64,000 bases of DNA, taken from contig BLLK01000047.1 of assembly GCA_021927905.1 (NCBI GenBank), positions 1,612,001 through 1,676,000 of the forward strand, in the 5' to 3' direction. The stretch's first letter is position 1, and every line of letters starts with the position of its first letter. This DNA comes from Chaetoceros tenuissimus (lineage: Eukaryota; Bacillariophyta; Thalassiosirophyceae; Chaetocerotales; Chaetocerotaceae). Positions 51,419 through 62,798 of the stretch are shown here, in pieces. Below the pieces are notes generated by a model. That model was not told where the DNA came from and did not search any database. It saw only the letters and a list, made by a program, of their open reading frames with translations. The position numbers and the translations under genes are program-made.

Positions 51419-53080
51419 TTAGCTACTTTCTTTCTCTTCTAACCCAAACAATTCTACATACAACTCTTTCTCCTTTGAGGACTCCTCGAATAAATTCGCA
51501 CACTCTTTTGCAACAATCGATCGTCCCAGGCACGCCTTCACTAATGCTAATCTTGATTCGGAACCTCTCGAAGGTATGTTACTCAAAAGGGAGAAATTAG
51601 AATCCGATAGTCTACCTTCATTATTTCTCAAAGTCTCGAGAACATGGGTGCAGTCTTTGATACATTTATGAAAGTCGCCCATGATGAGAAATACTGCAGA
51701 TCTATTTGTAAATGCTTCCAAAAGATTGCTCTCTTTCTCAATGGCTTTTCCATAATTAGTAAGACTGGTATTAAAGTCACGATTACTAAAGGCTTCATCT
51801 CCCTTCCTCTTCATTATACGGGCTTCAATAGATGCTTCCAAGCCTGCAATTTCTTTTGTCAAGGTGGCATCAGGACCGAGTTCGTCAAGAACTTTTTGCA
51901 TGACTCCTAGTGCTTTCTGTAAATTTTCCAATCCTCCTTTGTAACATAGTGCTGAGACTTTTCGTTTGAGCACCTTGGTAAAAGAGCTCTGATCTACCGT
52001 TGCCTTTAATCTTTCCAACACTTTATCACAGTCTACAATACATAGATCTGGTTCTTCAATCATGATGAAGCATAGAGAACGATTCATGAAAGCTTTGATG
52101 ATTGAATCGTCCTTTTCAATACATTCAGAGTAGGCATTGATTGCAGCAAGATAGTCACCATTTTTGAAAAATTCATCTCCTCTAGCTTTCAGCCAAGTGG
52201 GATCTGAATCACTGATTGTGGAGCTATCCGTATTGAAGTATTTGTTTGCTTTAAGAAATGGTCGATTCTTTGCAATGAATACTCTCTCTTGAAGGACTGT
52301 AGACTCTCGCGCAGGAGTTTTGAAGAATCGTGGAGAATGCTGAAAATTAATGACTGCCATTTGGCGAACTGGAGGTAAGTAATCATTGCTCAAATTCGTA
52401 CTTTGATTTTGTCCTTGTCCAATTTCAGCGAGTTGCTGATATACTTTATTCTCTGCGTGCTCCTTCTCCACCCTTTTCAACTCCTCAATACGAGCCTGTT
52501 CTCTCTTTTCGATACCAATCTGATGTGAACAAAGTAGTCAGAGAAGCAGTTGTAGAAAAGTTGATTTTACAATTATTGGAAACAAAACTAGACTTACCTG
52601 ATGTTTGAGTGTAGTTCTTTCTTCTTCGACACGTCGCGACCGAGCGTCTTCATGCAACTGCGAAATCTCTCTTTCTCTTCTGAGTATGGACTGCTGCCTT
52701 CTAATTTTAATTTCCTCCTTTTTTGCTTCAAATAAAATTGTGTCCCAATGTTTCGATACAGCCTTTTTCGCTCTGATCTTGAGTGCATTTCCGTCATTTT
52801 CGATTCTCGTTTCAGTAGGAACGATTGCTTCAAGAGTATCGAGAATCAAAAGGAATCCGTGGGGTTGAGATATTTTGACGAGTAAGTCAGCTACAAACAC
52901 ATCAATAGTCTTGCTCGACTTTCCTCTTATATTCACCAAGAAAGTGATGTGGTCCTGAGTTTGTTCATGTTTCCATTGGAATTCTGCAGGCATTGTCGAA
53001 TTGGAGGGTGTGGATAGTGATTGAGAAAAAGTAAACAGCTCCGAAATTGAAGTCATCTCCAATTCGAATTCGAATTTCAA
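51419..53080 (-). CDS. DNAAF4: Dynein axonemal assembly factor 4 (DYX1C1-like)
   Basis: Exons 52598-53080 and 51419-52519 (78-nt intron, GTAAGT...CATCAG, phase 0), about 527 residues. Cytosolic co-chaperone for pre-assembly of ciliary dynein arms. N-terminal CS (p23-like) domain: FQWKHEQTQDHITFLVNI, DVFVADLLVKISQP, then KKAVSKHWDTILFEAKKEEI (family pattern). A charged helical linker follows (IEKREQARIEELKRVEKEHAEN). The C-terminal half has TPRs (KARGDEFFKNGDYLAAINAYSECIE; KRKGDEAFSNRDFNTSLTNYGKAIE). The start is uncertain: ATG 53080, 53056 or 52994. Presence implies flagella in the life cycle. Confidence 0.88.
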
Positions 53081-53390
53081 GGATTATAAATGCTGTCAGA
53101 CACTGAAAATTCACACCTACTTCCTGTTTTTCAAAGTATTTTTTGAGAGTAACCGATACTTTACCTATTAGTTTGAATCGCTGCCTCAACCAAGGCCTCA
53201 AACCTCATTCGAAACATGGTAATTTCAAATAGTGTAAGTAGATTTTCCATATCTTCCATCACCGTCAGGAAAAGGAAGTAGAAAAACATGAGAGACCTGA
53301 GTAGCTTATGAGTATGACAGAAGATCTAATAGACTTCACTGTGCCGAAAAGTAAAAATGTATATCCTCTCATCAATCCAAAAGGTTTTTT
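53081..53390. other. Intergenic before tRNA-Ala
   Basis: 310 bp. Nothing is supported, except that the minus strand just 3' of the tRNA has a T4 run (CCTTTTGG) suitable as a Pol III terminator. Confidence 0.5.
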
Positions 53391-53463
53391 TGGAGGCTAC
53401 GGGAATCGAACCCGTGACCTTCTGCATGCAAAGCAGACGCTCTACCAACTGAGCTAAGCCCCC
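53391..53463 (-). tRNA. tRNA-Ala (anticodon UGC)
   Basis: 73 nt on the minus strand, no intron. Acceptor stem GGGGGCT pairs with AGCCTCC, including the G3:U70 wobble that identifies alanine tRNAs. D-arm GCTCAGTTGGTAGAGC (A box), anticodon loop with TTTGCAT (UGC), T-arm CGGGTTCGATTCCCG (B box), discriminator A. CCA is not encoded. The internal A and B boxes and a downstream T4 run indicate Pol III transcription, so a nuclear gene. Confidence 0.97.
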
Positions 53464-53621
53464 TTCTTCCGTTTACTTGTCTCTATTGAAAAATATGATT
53501 ACATATAAATCTTGTCAATTTTCGAACTTTGACTGCATCTATTCCTTCTGCAGTATATGTATTGATTGTATTAGCTATTCAAAAATATCTACACGAATGA
53601 TAATATTCAAGTATGTTATAC

Positions 53622-55388
53622 TTAGGGCCTCTCTTGACATTTTTTTGAGCAGCAACCGCGAAATGATTCAGAGCATTTAGCGCATTGAACCATTCTCTTG
53701 TGACAATCAACATTCATACAATTACTAAGAAGATTCGTCTTTCCATCGCAAGTAATGCATTGACCCAAAGCATCGTCAGTAATTTGTCTACCAACTCGAC
53801 CATCAAATACATAGTTAGTTCCCTTGAACATTGGTTCCTCTTCTGGAGCTTGATCATTTAATGTTCTATCATAGGCTATAATTCCTCCAGCTAATCTTGC
53901 AACATTGGTGAATCCCATCTCTTGAGTCAAGTATGCACCCACCTTGACACAGCGAATACCTCCGGTACAATATGTCATGATAGGTGTATCCTTTGGTTTG
54001 TCTTTCAGTTTGTCTTTGAATGCATCCCAACTATCCCTAAAGTTTTCTGTGGCGAGTGGTTCAGCACCTTCGAAAATTCCAACGTTGGTTTCATAAGTAT
54101 TTCGACAATCAAAAATTAGAGGTGCCTTTTGAATCTTTTCATCATCCCCAGATTGCTTTGCTTCCCTAGCTTCTTGCAGCTTTTGGTGCCATTCTAGTGG
54201 AGGCATGTCATATCCTGCAGATTCCCAATCAAGTGTATGATCTAATCCATCGGCAACAACCTTTTGACGTACTTTCAACATGAGATTCTTAAAAGGCGGA
54301 CATTCCTATGTACAACAGATCTATGAGATACAGCAGATACAAGCCTATTGACGTAAAACATACTCAATAGATCTCACCTTTCCATCTATGTTACCAGCTA
54401 CTGCGAACTCTTCGATGGTAAGTGGAATTGGGTCAATGTTGATTCCATTCTCAATATGCTTTCCCATTTCAGGGATAGAATGGCAGCACTTTCGAAAATT
54501 TTGAATTCTTTTTATCATACATGGATAGATCAATCAATTAGGCAAACATATACCGAGAATAGATGAAAAACTTCAAAAAGGAGTTACTTACACATTGGTA
54601 GGAACCGCCATTTGTGCGTTGATACCTTCATTTGCAATATACACTCTCCCAAGACAATCAAATGGTTCCCACGCTTTCTTTACAAATATCATAAAGTTAT
54701 CAGGATCTTCAATTCCAAATGGAGGGAATGAGTAGAAGGAAAGCATTGTCATATGTGTTGTGTCTTTTGGACTTGGCATATTATGCAAGTAAAGTGGCTG
54801 CGGTAATTCAGACTCCACATCTTTTTCAATATGAATGAGTAGACATGGTCTTTTCAATTTCAATGAAACATTTTCTGCAACCTGTTCATTATAGGACTTG
54901 AAGAAATCAAGCGCTTTAAGGAACGACTTCTCAACATCAGTGTCATTATTCAAAGTCCAAAACTGTTGAAACGGATCAACACCGTCTTCAATTTTTTCTT
55001 CAGGGGCGTAAATAGATCCATCTTCCAACACTTTTGGGAGACCGACCCTATAGTTTATTGCTGATGATCCAAGGACTCGAAAGTATGATTTAATTTCGTC
55101 AGTCAAACCTCGAATGCTTTTAACTCCGTCACTCTCTACATCTACGAATATACGGCCACGCTTTTCTTTTTTGATACCGAGCTCTTTGACTAATATTGAT
55201 TCAATAGATACTCTTATTTCAAACAAAGTTGTTACTTCACTTTGAGATTCAGCATTTAGAAGGGATCTCAGTTTCAAGTTTCGTGATTTTTCTATTTCAA
55301 GGAGTTCCTTTCTAGTCAAGGGTTTAAACTCTTTGACGGAGTCTCTCAGAAACGAAAGATATGCAGCAATTTGTTCGTCAACAGCCAT
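53622..55388 (-). CDS. TrhO/UPF0176-like rhodanese-domain protein
   Basis: Three exons, 54592-55388, 54378-54507 and 53622-54305, in consistent phase (536 residues). The start MAVDEQIAAY was chosen; an upstream in-frame stretch to 55499 is probably leader. The TrhO-type N-terminal domain includes FYSFPPFGIEDP and CLGRVYIANEGINAQMAVPTN; then a rhodanese domain with LIFDCRNTYETNVG and the active-site loop TYCTGGIRCVK; then a Cys-rich tail (CITC ... CMNVDCH ... CAKC ... CCSKKC), probably zinc-binding. Bacterial TrhO hydroxylates tRNA wobble uridine 34; the animal relative is TSTD2. About 250 extra residues precede the canonical domain. tRNA modification is inferred from family. Confidence 0.88.
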
Positions 55389-55793
55389 TTCAATACAACG
55401 GGAGATGATCGCTACGATGAGTTGAGTGTATTCAAAAAGTGATAGTTTACAATGAACTACCTTATAACAAGAACAGTTCAAAATATTCCATATCTTCAAA
55501 TCTGTTCAAATCTCGTTTTTTTGATAGGAGAGAACTGCTCCACAAACAAAATGGATGGCCTTCGAAGAACGCGCGCTGAGATGAGAACCCCAAACCACAT
55601 CTATCTAACGGCTAACGGATGATGATAGATCGATCATCGAGAAGAACAAAAGTGAACCTGATACAATTCATGTACTCTGTGAACAACCTGAACTTCTTCC
55701 ATTTTATTCATTGAAGAAGTCATAAAGCTAAGAGGTTCTGCTATACAATATACATCTGGAGCCATTTCTGATAAATAGTGAGAGAGAAGAAAG
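55389..55793. other. Divergent promoter region
   Basis: 405 bp between opposing starts. GAACGCGCGCTGAGATGAG near 55567 is the only GC-rich patch. Nothing else is supported. Confidence 0.4.
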
Positions 55794-56282
55794 ATGAAAA
55801 AGGCTGCAAAATCGGTAAAGAATACAGCGAAAAGCACCGCAACAAAACTCATACAAGTTCCACAAAAAGTAGGAGCGAAAATATTGTCGGTACCAGAAGC
55901 TGTGATAGGGACATTATCTAAGAAGCAAAGTGAAGACTCAAGACCAGAATGCAGAAGTACGATAGATTTCATAAGTAGAGAAATAATTGAAGAACAAGAT
56001 CGCAATCAACTTGTGCGACAATCACAGACTGAATGTATGAAAGAGGTTACAACCCATCTTGTATCATACTTGGGACAGCATCCAGAAGCAACTTACGAAG
56101 AATGGATAGCCTCTCTCCATCCAGATAATGCAGAATATTCTGATGGTAGGATTGATCACAGATTTTATGTGGAAGATAGCGATCATAGAAAATTATGGAA
56201 TGAATGCATGGAGGAAGTTTTAAATTGTCCAGATCGTATTGTGAAGACAAGTACAGAACCACCAAGTTACAATCGCAAGTAA
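55794..56282 (+). CDS. Small conserved-looking protein, unknown (diatom-type)
   Basis: 162 residues, intronless. Lys/Ala-rich basic N-terminus with an amphipathic character (MKKAAKSVKNTAKSTATKL), then an ordered C-terminal half with HPEATYEEWIASLHPDNAEY and IDHRFYVEDSDHRKLWNECM. The W-x-x-LHP and DHRFY-x-x-SDHR-x-LWN pattern looks like a conserved lineage-specific family, but I know of no function. No signal peptide or membrane segment. Confidence 0.65.
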   Translation: MKKAAKSVKNTAKSTATKLIQVPQKVGAKILSVPEAVIGTLSKKQSEDSRPECRSTIDFISREIIEEQDRNQLVRQSQTECMKEVTTHLVSYLGQHPEATYEEWIASLHPDNAEYSDGRIDHRFYVEDSDHRKLWNECMEEVLNCPDRIVKTSTEPPSYNRK

Positions 56283-56671
56283 TATTTATATTGCTTTTAT
56301 TGTAGGCATCTGAGCAACAGCTATTGAATCAGCTTCTGTACAAAGTACTTGAGCAAAGGGAATACATACTTTTTTAGGAGAAGAATCGGAAATACTTTGT
56401 CTTTTTTACAGCAAAGTTCACAAACATTTCACATAGACACATTTTAAACATGAAGCATAGTGGTCATCCTCTTGAAATAGCATTTCTAATTATCATTATC
56501 TTTCAACAAAAAGAAGTACAAAGTGATCGAGCACAATGCATCTATGACATTACTAGTTTATACAATAATCGTAAATCACTTCAATATAAAAACGCAAACA
56601 TCATAAACATCGCCAGAATTTGAATGCTCATTGGCCTTATTTATGATTCTTCATTTACCCCATTTTGTGAA
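56283..56671. other. Intergenic, between convergent genes
   Basis: 389 bp, AT-rich, without a supported gene. Confidence 0.4.
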
Positions 56672-57484
56672 TTATTTTACTCTACGGCGTTGCCTTGGTT
56701 GCGATCTCTCAGATTCAACAGAGTCTTCTCTGTGCTTCTTTCCCTCCTTTCCTCCTTGATCGCTTTGACTTTTCTTCTCTTTGTTTTGCCCCAAAGTCAA
56801 ATCATCTCTATCATCACAGAGCGAAATTCTTGCAGCGCTCCAAAGGGCTTTTCCAACACTACGAACATTCCATTCATCACCTAAGGCTTTTGCAAGTCTA
56901 CTACATTCTCCATTCATTTGCAAATATGCCTTCATTGTATACTTGCGATCTCCTGTTATTGCTTCCAATACCTCATCGTCCATAAATGCAAATATCTCAG
57001 GTTTGTAAAGACTTAAAATAGCAGATGCACTAGCAGGTCCTATACCATTGAGATCAGAGACTATTTCTTCCAAAGCAGCCTTGATATCTTTTTCAGAAGA
57101 CTCATTGTTCAACTTAGCCGCTTTCTCAAATGCACTTTCAGTTGCAGTCTTTACCAATGCTTTTGGGTTGGATTTGATCTTTTTCCATAACATAGGTCTT
57201 GCCTTTCCTTTTGCAAATTTCCATTCAATGACGGTTATCAACTCATCGTATGAGCAAAATGCATGATTCTCATCATTTCTCCACTTTTCTGCAAATGATT
57301 CACATTGATTATTGAGAGTATGTAAATCTTTATGTTTTATTTTGAGCATTTCATCATATTGGTTGAGAATAGCCTCACAAGTAGATGCCATGTCATTGAT
57401 GGAGGCTTCATTTTTAGATGAGATTGCTTGATCAAGGCTAGTCAAACAACGGCTGGCTGCTTTTACGCCAGGTCTTGGTGCCAT
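56672..57484 (-). CDS. Conserved helix-hairpin-helix protein, unknown
   Basis: 270 residues from ATG 57484 (MAPRPGVKAAS). Central region YDELITVIEWKFAKGKARPMLWKKIKSN, then a helix-hairpin-helix LNGIGPASASAILSLYKPEIFAFMDDEV, and a GDRKYTMKAYLQM segment. This order (IEWK-x-x-KGK-x-RP, L-x-GIGPA-x-ASA-x-LS, F-x-DDE) matches a widespread eukaryotic, especially fungal, family without assigned function that is distantly related to HhH-GPD folds. The Lys and Asp of DNA glycosylases are not evident, so enzyme activity should not be assumed. Highly basic/acidic C-terminal tail ending RQRRRVK, nuclear-type. Confidence 0.7.
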   Translation of the reverse strand: MAPRPGVKAASRCLTSLDQAISSKNEASINDMASTCEAILNQYDEMLKIKHKDLHTLNNQCESFAEKWRNDENHAFCSYDELITVIEWKFAKGKARPMLWKKIKSNPKALVKTATESAFEKAAKLNNESSEKDIKAALEEIVSDLNGIGPASASAILSLYKPEIFAFMDDEVLEAITGDRKYTMKAYLQMNGECSRLAKALGDEWNVRSVGKALWSAARISLCDDRDDLTLGQNKEKKSQSDQGGKEGKKHREDSVESERSQPRQRRRVK

Positions 57485-57898
57485 GCTTTTTGAGGTTGAA
57501 ACAGAATACGAGGTTTTTATTCCAAAAATGCAAAATATAATTAGAGTGAGAGGTTGCATACCAATTATGTATGTATTCGAAGTAATCCTCATCTCATCAA
57601 AATGCAAGAGTGTAGTCATCATTGGCAGAGGCAGCAGGCGAGGAGGGACAATAAGTAATAAGTATGTATTTACAGGAAACGTATTTTATAATTGGCTGAG
57701 TTCTATCCCCTAATTTAGAAGGTACCAAGTTGAGTTGAGCCTTTGTTCACTTGCTGAACTTTTATACTTGTTCACTACTCACTACTTTCACTTGTACTAA
57801 AAGTACCTTACTGTACTGTTGATGGTAGGCGTAGATGCTAAAAGCACAAACGAAATAAATCAAAAGCATTCTAGTGCAAATCTAATATAACGATTACG
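57485..57898. other. Divergent promoter region
   Basis: 414 bp between opposing starts. The HhH gene frame stays open upstream to 57622, probably as leader. AGTACCTTACTGTACTG-type short repeats near 57800. No element assigned. Confidence 0.4.
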
Positions 57899-59662
57899 AT
57901 GGCAGAAACACTCACTGACTCCCTATTGGATGATCTGGACGACTTGTCAGATGTAGAAGAGGAGCAAGAGGAGCAGGAGGAGCAAAAAGTGGCAGATGAT
58001 GAAGCATCCTCCTCAGATCCTTCATCTACTACACTTCCACAAAGAAAAAGACTCATTGATGACTTCAAATTACAGAATCACTTGGAGTCTATCAGACAGG
58101 CTATGGAAACAAACAATATTGATGCAAAAAATGAAGGGCAATATCAACTCATGACAGCTAGCAATAAATTCCTCATTGCTGCACAGAATGAACTCCACAC
58201 GGCGCATTCAGAGTTAATTAACTCTTACAGTCCAAAATTTCCTGAATTAGAAGATTTACTACCTAACCCAATTGCTTACAAGAATGCAATCAAAGTAATT
58301 CAAAATGAAATGGATCTGACACTTGTCACTGATCGTCTTGAAGAGGAAGCGAAATTGAGTCCGAACCAAATCATTACTTTATCAGTGGCTTCCAGTACAA
58401 CCCAAGGAGAAGCGTTGAATGACGCACAACTGGAGCATGTGAATGACTGTATCGAACATATTGAGCAAATTATTGACATTCAAAATCAACTTATATCGTT
58501 TGTTGAGAAACATATGGAAAACCTTGCGCCAAACGTATGTACATTAATCGGCGCCACACTTGCAGCAAGAATGGTTGCGACAGCTGGAGGGATGAGTGAA
58601 TTGAGCAAGATTCCATCTTGTAACTTGCAGGTTCTAGGTCAAGTTAAGGCCACCTCTGCAAGTCGCGCTGGTATGAGTACATCAATATCTGCGGCAACTG
58701 CTGCCTCAAACGGAAGTGCTATGAAGGGTTACAAACCTCACGAGGGAATGTTATCCGAGTCAGATTTGTATAGACGTGTACCAGGGCATTTACAACGTAA
58801 AGCTTTGAAAGTCATCGCAGCGAAATTAGCACTTGCAATCCGATGCGATTATGTGAATTTGGAAGCGGGACGAAAAAGAAATAATGAAAGTGGCAAAAAG
58901 TTTCGTGCGGAGATTGAAAAGAAGTTCGCAAAGCTGGAAGAGCCAGATTTGGCACCTGTGGTGAAAGCCCTACCAAAGTAAGTCACCTGTGGCTTGTAAT
59001 TGTTTGCAACAAGGAAGTGTTTCATGCACTAATTTTTGAAAAAAAATTGCAAGAATTGTCACGGTAGAGCATTATTTACTAACTTCTTTACCTTCATCAT
59101 TGCAAGAATGTGCATTCACAAGAATGCTTAGAGGATATACTGTGTATTGCGTGATTTGAGTTTATTGCTTCTTTTATTACCATACTTAATAGCTCATGTG
59201 ATTTCTTCTTTTTACAGGCCTGATATGGAAACAAAGAAACGTAGAGGTGGAAGACGCATGCGACAACTCAAAGAACAGTTTGCGGAAACAGAAATGATGA
59301 AACAAGCTAACCGTCGAGGATTTTCAGTTGAGACAGGTGAGTACGGCGATGATGCAATGGGTCTTACGCTAGGTATGCTAGAGAAAACAAAAGATGGATC
59401 AGGAAATATTCGCCATATGGCAGGTAGCGCGGCAAATAAGCGAAAGATGAAACAGTCAAATACAAAGGCAGCCAGAAAAAGAGCAGCTCAAATGAATGCT
59501 GGTGGTCAGACAAATGGTCTGGCAACAAGCATGGTGTTCACACCTGTGCAGGGAATGGAATTGGTCAATCCTGACGCAGCACGAGAGAGGGTCAAGACTG
59601 CAAATAACAATTGGTTTTCTGAAAATTCTGGATTCCAAAGCGCGGTGCCAAAAAAGAAATAA
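57899..59662 (+). CDS. PRPF31: U4/U6 snRNP factor PRP31
   Basis: Exons 57899-58977 and 59218-59662 (240-nt intron, GTAAGT...TTACAG, phase 2) give 507 residues, the family length. PRP31 bridges U4/U6 and U5 in the tri-snRNP. Visible: acidic N-terminus (DLDDLSDVEEEQEE), the coiled-coil segment YKNAIKVIQNEMDLT, then the Nop domain (VEKHMENLAPNVCTLIGATLAARMVATAGGMSELSKIPSCNLQVLG) that binds 15.5K/U4 RNA, RRVPGHLQRKALKVIAAKLALAIRCD, and the PRP31 C-terminal KKRRGGRRMRQLKEQ...RRGFSVETGEYGDDAMGLTLG, phosphorylated in other species. Confidence 0.95.
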
Positions 59663-59712
59663 ATTAATTTATTATACTAGGGGTACTGTACACCAATAGG
59701 CAGGCTGCTACT

Positions 59713-61827
59713 TCATTTTCGCCCTGAACGAATAGTTTCGCCATGAGGAATGGATGAAAAGTTTGTATCAAAATGTTCACCACTTGTTTCTAGATCATGA
59801 ATAGCTTTGTCAAGAAGTGTTGGTGGCTCGATGAAACTTTCATTTGCCAAAGGAAACGTGCCCCAATGTATTGAAACGCTTTGATGTGATTGGATATCTT
59901 TATGAATGCGTAAAGCTTCTTCTGGATTACAGTGTGAATCGCGCATAAAAAATCGTGGTTTATACGCTCCGATAGGAATTGCAGCAATATCGAATGGTCC
60001 AAGATTATCACCGATCAAACGATGCAATGGAAATGACTCAGGATATGCTGTATCTCCAGCAAAATAATAACTTAGCGGATCATTAGTAGTCTCTGTTTGC
60101 TTTTCACTTTCATTTACTAAAGCATGCATAGCCCAACTGCACCAGAGCCTTGTATTTCTATCAAATGGAGACCTACTACACCAATGCTGAGTTGGTGCGC
60201 ATGTAAGTACTAGTGCATCTTCTTCATTTCTTTCATTTGATAAGAATTCTTTCACTGAATACCCCCCTCTTGCGAAATCATTCAATCCATGTTTCTTAAT
60301 GTTGCCATCGTGACCTTTTTTAAACATGACACTTTGCCACCACTCCAATTCCACAATATCCTCATCTGGGATCCCAACATCTTTCAACCAATCTTTAATC
60401 CCCATGGGAACAGCCCAAAACTTGACCTTATTTTCATGATGTAATTGTTCTACACTTCCGAGATCAAGGTGATCGTAGTGATCGTGAGAGATTACCACTA
60501 CATCAATCTCACCCAAATCATCTGGCGTCAAAGAAGGTTGCTTCCATCGAGGTACTCCAAAGAATTCCTTATCTTGGAACCATTGTATTGGAGATGCTTT
60601 GTTTGAAAATATTGGATCTGTCAAAACTTTGAAAGTATCAGAGAAATGAACAAGAGTAGTTGCATGTCCTATCCAAGTGAGATTAACCTGATTCTTGTGG
60701 GGATGTAATGCATCAGCCTTTAGGTCCTCCTTTGTTCTTTCGTTTACAAAACTAGACTGCTCTTTAGTCGCATTGGATAATGATTCATCTAGAAATCCGA
60801 AAAATCTTGTCTTTTTCCATCTCCATACTTCTACAAATGGTTTCAAGCCATTTGTACTTATGCTATTCCATGGATTCACAAATCTCTGCGAAATAGGATC
60901 ACGACTCGTCAATGGTAACCCCGTATCTGTAAACCATTCGCTTTTAAACGGCTCTTCAATAGTTACAACGCGTCTAATGTATCGCGACGATAATCTATTC
61001 AAGCGCCCTTTGATCAATTCACGCCGAAGTCTGCCTTTATTTATGATGGACTGGACTTCACTAGTTGTTCTCGTCTTCCATTTGAGCCTTGCATCATTTG
61101 ATCTCTGTCGGAATCTATTCATCATCTTCATGGATCTACTCTCAATGCTTGATCTATATAAACGAATTCTATCCTGCTTCGACAGTCGCCATTGCTTAAA
61201 TCGTACCCTCGTTTGCTCTTGCTTAGAAACCCTCCATTGCCTAAATTTGGCCCTAGTTTGAGAAGAGGAGTCCAGCAATCTTTGCCTCTTTGATTTCAAC
61301 GCAACAATGACTTTCTCCCTTCTTTTCATATTTTCCATACCTTCTTGGGAAGGAAAGATCTTATCAAAAATATTTTCAAAGAAGATATAAGTTCTAATGC
61401 TTTGATTGTGATGTAAAGACAGCATTGGATATTTCATCAAAAGAATTCTGTTTCTACCTATGGCCGACGATGGAGCAATTAAAGAATATCCTCGGATTTG
61501 TTTGATAGCAAAATTCCCAAGTGGACTACAATGAACGTTTGTGGCTTTAGATGAAAGAGCATGTTGTTCATTCATCACATGCTTTCGCCATGGAACTAGC
61601 CTATCTTTTGATCTGAGACTTTTTGTCCCTAACTCGCCAAAGATCGACCGGCGTAACATAGCTAAATTCAAATCAGGAAATACAATTTCATGTGAACGAA
61701 GTAAAAATGATGTGAATTGTGAATTTGATGGAGATACGAAGATGAGAGAGCTTAAGATAGTGAAAGACTCTGGAGTTCTCAAGGGGGGTGTATTTAAGGA
61801 AAAAATGAGGTCCAACAGCCCCCTCAT
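59713..61827 (-). CDS. NAPE-PLD-like metallo-beta-lactamase with long basic N-terminus
   Basis: 704 residues, intronless. The C-terminal half is a zinc-dependent hydrolase of the N-acylphosphatidylethanolamine phospholipase D type: LTWIGHATTLVHF, VISHDHYDHLDLGS (metal site HxHxDH), PTQHWCSRSPFDRNTRLWCSWA, FAGDTAYPE and SIHWGTFPLANE. NAPE-PLD releases N-acylethanolamines at membranes. About 330 residues precede the domain: a possible mitochondrial leader rich in Arg and Ser, and a basic coiled region with near-repeats of FRQWRVSKQ and FKQWRLSKQ (about 200-220). That extension is absent from animal enzymes. An internal start (for example MLRRSIFGELG) is possible. Confidence 0.85.
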   Translation of the reverse strand: MRGLLDLIFSLNTPPLRTPESFTILSSLIFVSPSNSQFTSFLLRSHEIVFPDLNLAMLRRSIFGELGTKSLRSKDRLVPWRKHVMNEQHALSSKATNVHCSPLGNFAIKQIRGYSLIAPSSAIGRNRILLMKYPMLSLHHNQSIRTYIFFENIFDKIFPSQEGMENMKRREKVIVALKSKRQRLLDSSSQTRAKFRQWRVSKQEQTRVRFKQWRLSKQDRIRLYRSSIESRSMKMMNRFRQRSNDARLKWKTRTTSEVQSIINKGRLRRELIKGRLNRLSSRYIRRVVTIEEPFKSEWFTDTGLPLTSRDPISQRFVNPWNSISTNGLKPFVEVWRWKKTRFFGFLDESLSNATKEQSSFVNERTKEDLKADALHPHKNQVNLTWIGHATTLVHFSDTFKVLTDPIFSNKASPIQWFQDKEFFGVPRWKQPSLTPDDLGEIDVVVISHDHYDHLDLGSVEQLHHENKVKFWAVPMGIKDWLKDVGIPDEDIVELEWWQSVMFKKGHDGNIKKHGLNDFARGGYSVKEFLSNERNEEDALVLTCAPTQHWCSRSPFDRNTRLWCSWAMHALVNESEKQTETTNDPLSYYFAGDTAYPESFPLHRLIGDNLGPFDIAAIPIGAYKPRFFMRDSHCNPEEALRIHKDIQSHQSVSIHWGTFPLANESFIEPPTLLDKAIHDLETSGEHFDTNFSSIPHGETIRSGRK

Positions 61828-62798
61828 TTTTGGCCACTCATCTTTTCATCTCTTTGTTTCTCCAACAACCACAAGCAGATTCTCTGTTGGCATATTTTAC
61901 AACTTGTTCAGATATGATTGTCTTTTGAACTACAAGCAAAAATGATATGAAGTCCTATTTACTCTGGGGACGAGTACTGGACTCTGACTGGTACGTGAAA
62001 CGCGCGACCTTTACTTGAGCAAGATACATACTAACATAGGCGGTGAGGAAGAAATTACATTCCCGAGCAGTTCAGGACTTCACATCTTGTCTGCAACTTG
62101 TCAAGGGTGAGTGCAAATACTGAATGTTTGCTAAAATGGCGATACATGCTGTTATTTCACCATTCTTGGCTGTACATGGGGGTTTTAGTGAACAATCTCT
62201 GAGCCTATTTGTTGAATGGTTTCGAAAAATTAATCTTTATGATGATAATACGGAGTTCGGACTAGAGTTTCTGATTATTAGGGGTAGTAGCCTATTTTGA
62301 AGAGAAAGTTCCTTGGCTGTCTGAGAGATTTTTTTCGAAACTATTTTCGTACACTTTCTGAGTTTTCCTATTTTATGAACTTGTTTTCTCACTTTTCTCC
62401 TCATTATTCAGTTTCACAGTACGAGTATGAACCATAGACATGATGGAAGAGCTTTACATGATATTCAGATAGACTTCAGGCATGTATAGAAGGTCTCATT
62501 CTGCAGTATCATTTGCCCAAATGGACTCATGGTGGATTGAAGTCGAACTGACTAGTCTTAAGAGGTTATGAGGCGCAATGTTTTTGTTCCGTGAGACTAT
62601 CTTCTTGGAAGCAAAGGTATTTCTTCGTTTCTGGATCAATTTCTACTTACGCAATAGAGCTATACTCATCACAATTTCATTTGGAGATGAAAATCACTTG
62701 GTACCCATCCGTATAAATAAAATCTACATAAGTATAATACCATACTTCTCTGAACTAGTTTGATAATTTTATGATCATATTCTACATATTTGCAATAT
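61828..62798. other. Intergenic
   Basis: 971 bp between the start of the NAPE-PLD-like gene and the 3' end of the RIC8-like gene. Open frames here (62578-62763 and others) are AT-rich and lack protein character. No RNA gene recognised. Confidence 0.4.
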
